Part shown: positions 6,057-6,304 of the stretch, piece by piece | How positions within the stretch are numbered: the first letter of the stretch is position 1 | How the letters are laid out: each line of letters begins with the position of its first letter | NCBI GenBank assembly: GCA_023438965.1 | Contig: JAEXPB010000565.1 | Coordinates: 1 to 6,304, forward strand | Direction: 5' to 3' | Source: Bacillota bacterium | GTDB taxonomy: Bacteria > Bacillota > Clostridia > Saccharofermentanales > UBA5734 | DNA: 6,304 nt | Notes under the pieces: generated by a model | Seen by the model: only the letters and a program-made list of their open reading frames with translations | What the model was told of the DNA's origin: nothing | The model's database searches: none | Position numbers and translations under genes: made by a program

Positions 6057-6068
6057 TGAAACGTTTCA
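6057..6068. promoter_or_regulatory. LacI-family operator TGAAACGTTTCA
   Basis: A perfect 12-bp palindrome with a central CG step, the hallmark of LacI-family operators and close to the Cra-type consensus. It begins 5 bp downstream of the -10 hexamer and covers the expected transcription start of the isomerase gene, an ideal place for repression. It is shorter than the 14-bp catabolite-response element pattern, so CcpA is a less likely binder. The natural partner is the LacI protein encoded two genes along in the same unit. Confidence 0.8.
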
Positions 6069-6073
6069 ATAAC

Positions 6074-6102
6074 ATTTTAAGCCACTCCGCCGGTTTTAGC
6101 AA
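6074..6102 (-). promoter_or_regulatory. Sigma-A-like promoter of the isomerase-lacI unit
   Basis: On the minus strand the -35 is TTGCTA (6102-6097, 4 of 6 consensus bases) and the -10 is TAAAAT (6079-6074, 5 of 6), with an exact 17-bp spacer. The start point is predicted near 6067, inside the palindrome. The -35 overlaps the stop codon of the upstream hydrolase gene, so the two units are packed tightly. Confidence 0.75.
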
Positions 6103-6304
6103 GCCGGTCCGGGACCGATCAGGGTCTCAATCAGCTTGATATACTGCGGTGCATGTTGCAGGCTGATCTCGCCATGTCCCATGTTCTTGGCGATGTGCAG
6201 GGTGCTGTTGGGCAAGGTCCGGTAGAGGGCTTCAGCTGACCGCTTCATCACACCCAGTTCCTTCGAACCGACAATGATCAGGGTCCGGGCCTGCACCTCC
6301 ATCA
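6096..6304 (-). CDS. Alpha/beta hydrolase, C-terminal fragment (5' end beyond window)
   Basis: Only the last 69 codons or so are in the window; the frame is open to the edge, and the first Met visible (at 6302) is probably internal. The segment TLIIVGSKE followed by a helix and then NMGHGEISLQHAPQYIKLIE matches the end of alpha/beta hydrolases: a beta strand leading to the acid residue region, then the loop with the catalytic His (MGHGE), then the last helix. The nucleophile elbow is outside the window, so substrate and subfamily cannot be named. The stop codon (6098-6096) lies within the -35 element of the isomerase promoter. Any functional link to the sugar genes downstream is unproven. Confidence 0.75.
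   Translation of the reverse strand, partial: MEVQARTLIIVGSKELGVMKRSAEALYRTLPNSTLHIAKNMGHGEISLQHAPQYIKLIETLIGPGPAC

Noticed and set aside
6057..6068. Catabolite-response element for CcpA
   Set aside because: The site is a 12-bp palindrome and lacks the two extra bases of the 14-bp cre pattern; a local LacI operator fits better.

Overview
The window looks like a chromosomal segment of a Bacillota (Firmicutes) bacterium, most likely a Clostridia-type lineage. The case for this is the diadenylate cyclase / YbbR / glmM gene order, strong purine-rich Shine-Dalgarno sites (GGGAGG, GAGGGG), sigma-A-like promoters with extended -10 elements, and the type of HDOD, Crp/Fnr and LacI proteins. Coding DNA is fairly GC-rich and the gaps between genes are AT-rich. 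I see no mobile element, RNA gene or CRISPR array. All seven genes lie on the minus strand, so transcription runs from high to low coordinates.

Right part (6304 to 4255): the C-terminal end of an alpha/beta hydrolase gene, then a D-lyxose isomerase gene, then a LacI-family repressor gene. A sigma-A-like promoter (-35 at 6097-6102, -10 at 6074-6079, 17-bp spacer) precedes the isomerase gene. The perfect 12-bp palindrome TGAAACGTTTCA (6057-6068) covers the expected start point. The isomerase and lacI genes are 45 bp apart and probably form a sugar-responsive, self-regulated unit.

Middle part (4164 to 2159): a response regulator with REC and HDOD domains, best started at a TTG codon with a strong RBS, then a Crp/Fnr-family regulator with its own extended -10 promoter (2935-2943). 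The Crp-like protein keeps the Gly-Glu of the cyclic-nucleotide pocket but has Tyr where cAMP binders have the phosphate-binding Arg.

Left part (2088 to 1): a 490-residue protein that joins a membrane diadenylate cyclase (CdaA) to a single YbbR domain (CdaR-like) in one reading frame, then the start of glmM, cut by the window edge. In many Firmicutes cdaA, cdaR and glmM are three adjacent genes whose products interact to control c-di-AMP synthesis and cell-wall precursor supply. Here the first two are fused, and glmM is set apart by a 239-bp gap holding its own promoter and several short repeats. The fusion, its possible internal start, and its position directly behind the Crp-like gene are the most interesting parts of the window.
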